Source: Micromonospora cremea
GTDB lineage: Bacteria > Actinomycetota > Actinomycetes > Mycobacteriales > Micromonosporaceae
Assembly: GCF_900143515.1 (NCBI RefSeq)
Contig: NZ_FSQT01000001.1
Span: 2,480,001 to 2,544,000 of the forward strand
Direction: 5' to 3'
Length of the DNA stretch: 64,000 nucleotides
A program made the translations under genes and the position numbers. Shown here in pieces: positions 63,425-64,000 of the stretch. Positions within the stretch are counted from its first letter, which is position 1. The number at the start of each line of letters is the position of its first letter. The notes beneath the pieces are model-generated. The model ran no database searches. It saw nothing but the letters and a program-made list of their open reading frames with translations, and had not been told where the DNA came from.

Positions 63425-63900
63425 GTGGGCCACTGCAACCCGACCTTGGCGTAGTGACGGTTGACGGACTTCTGTCGGCGGGACGGGCGGGTGCGGCGGC
63501 GTTTGAACGGGGTCCAGACGGCGCCGCAGGCGCCCTGGTAGCCCTTATCCACGAAGGTCTACACATTCGCGCTGGCCAGCGCGTCGATCAGGCCGTCAGT
63601 GCGGTCGCGGTCAGATCATGGTGCGAGCGGGCAGTGCGGCGCACGCCGAGACCAGCCGCCCGGCGGCGTCGGCGAGGACCTGCACGTTCACGCTGCAGCG
63701 CTTGTGCTTACCGGAGTCGTACGGCGTAGGTAGCGCCAGACGGTGGTAACCGACACCTCGATGCCGGCCGCGAGGCGGGTGAGGGTATCGCCGTTGCGAA
63801 GGTGGGCCGGGGTCATCAATGCCTGCTGCCGCGCGGGCAGCCTGCGCCAATGCCCGCCGAACGCGAACGCGGCCGTTGTTGACGAGGGAAAACGTACCGA
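63425..63900 (-). pseudogene. IS5-type DDE transposase remnant
   Basis: The bottom strand shows scattered pieces of an ISL2-group transposase. They are YDSGKHKRCSVNVQVLADAAGRLV near 63690, VDKGYQGACGAV near 63545 and TPFKRRRTRPSRRQKSVNRHYA down to about 63460, separated by frame changes and a stop. The C-terminal third is absent, and coding similarity ends about 20-40 bases after the GTPase stop. It marks the right edge of the island and cannot encode an active enzyme. Confidence 0.7.
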
Positions 63901-64000
63901 GAACGATGCCAGCTGCTGAATGTGCCGCTGCTCGTGAAGCTGCCGGGCGCCATGTCGTCAGTGTCGGGGCGGACCGTCGCCGAGGCAGATGCCGCCGTGG

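Noticed and set aside
61381..63552. A 723-codon - strand frame across both GTPase genes
   Set aside because: It is antisense to the P-loop-containing proteins. Only its first ~40 codons (beyond 63420) match a real family, the IS5-type transposase remnant.

Overview
The window comes from a high-GC actinobacterium, most likely a Micromonosporaceae-type organism. The evidence is pervasive G/C in third codon positions, frequent GTG starts, chains of genes with ATGA/GTGA stop-start overlaps, several F420-type oxidoreductases, and GntR/DivIVA/PucR families typical of that group. The genus is an inference. No rRNA, tRNA or CRISPR array was recognised.

Layout: (1) 1-10.8 kb is a reductive pyrimidine (uracil/thymine) catabolism cluster. 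A CoA-acylating methylmalonate/malonate-semialdehyde dehydrogenase (cut by the window edge) and a class III aminotransferase run leftwards. A PucR regulator, NCS1 permease, N-carbamoyl-beta-alanine amidase, dihydropyrimidinase and an LLM-type oxidoreductase run rightwards. An IS200/IS605-type element (tnpB intact, tnpA decayed) sits in the last codon of the dihydropyrimidinase gene. (2) 10.9-24.3 kb is a self-contained respiratory chain: a leftward operon for cytochrome c oxidase (ctaC, ctaD, ctaE), a CtaG-like protein, small cytochromes c and a bc-type complex (Rieske, cytochrome b, diheme c), with a divergent System I cytochrome c maturation operon (ccmC, E, F, G, H). (3) 24.3-28.6 kb is a scarred region: a second IS605-type element with an extra small gene, lying inside a GH65 remnant, then a decayed duplicate of the semialdehyde dehydrogenase and a DUF4326 fragment. 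(4) 28.6-47.7 kb is mixed chromosomal content: F420-type enzymes, a VOC protein, two DUF2267 proteins, a PucR-like regulator, a secreted S15 peptidase, a four-gene sugar-type ABC importer with a trailing lipoprotein, a secreted BNR-repeat protein, and a GntR/DivIVA module of the kind found on actinobacterial integrative elements. (5) 47.8-63.4 kb looks like a defence island. A leftward operon encodes a 2143-residue DEAD/DEAH helicase with a DUF1998-like zinc region and a nuclease-like segment, a UvrD-type helicase, and a Ser/Thr kinase with a TPR-like tail. A divergent rightward pair encodes dynamin-like GTPases, one of them carrying two GTPase domains. A decayed IS5-type transposase closes the window.

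How the parts work together: region 1 should convert dihydropyrimidines to beta-amino acids and then to acyl-CoA and ammonia under PucR control, although no dihydropyrimidine dehydrogenase is visible. Region 2 encodes both the c-type cytochromes and the machinery to mature them, so it may have moved as a unit. Region 5 is the best candidate for an undescribed system: nucleic-acid translocases, a predicted nuclease and a signalling kinase beside membrane-remodelling GTPases, bounded by mobile-element relics. No experiment or database search supports this; it rests on domain reading and gene order.
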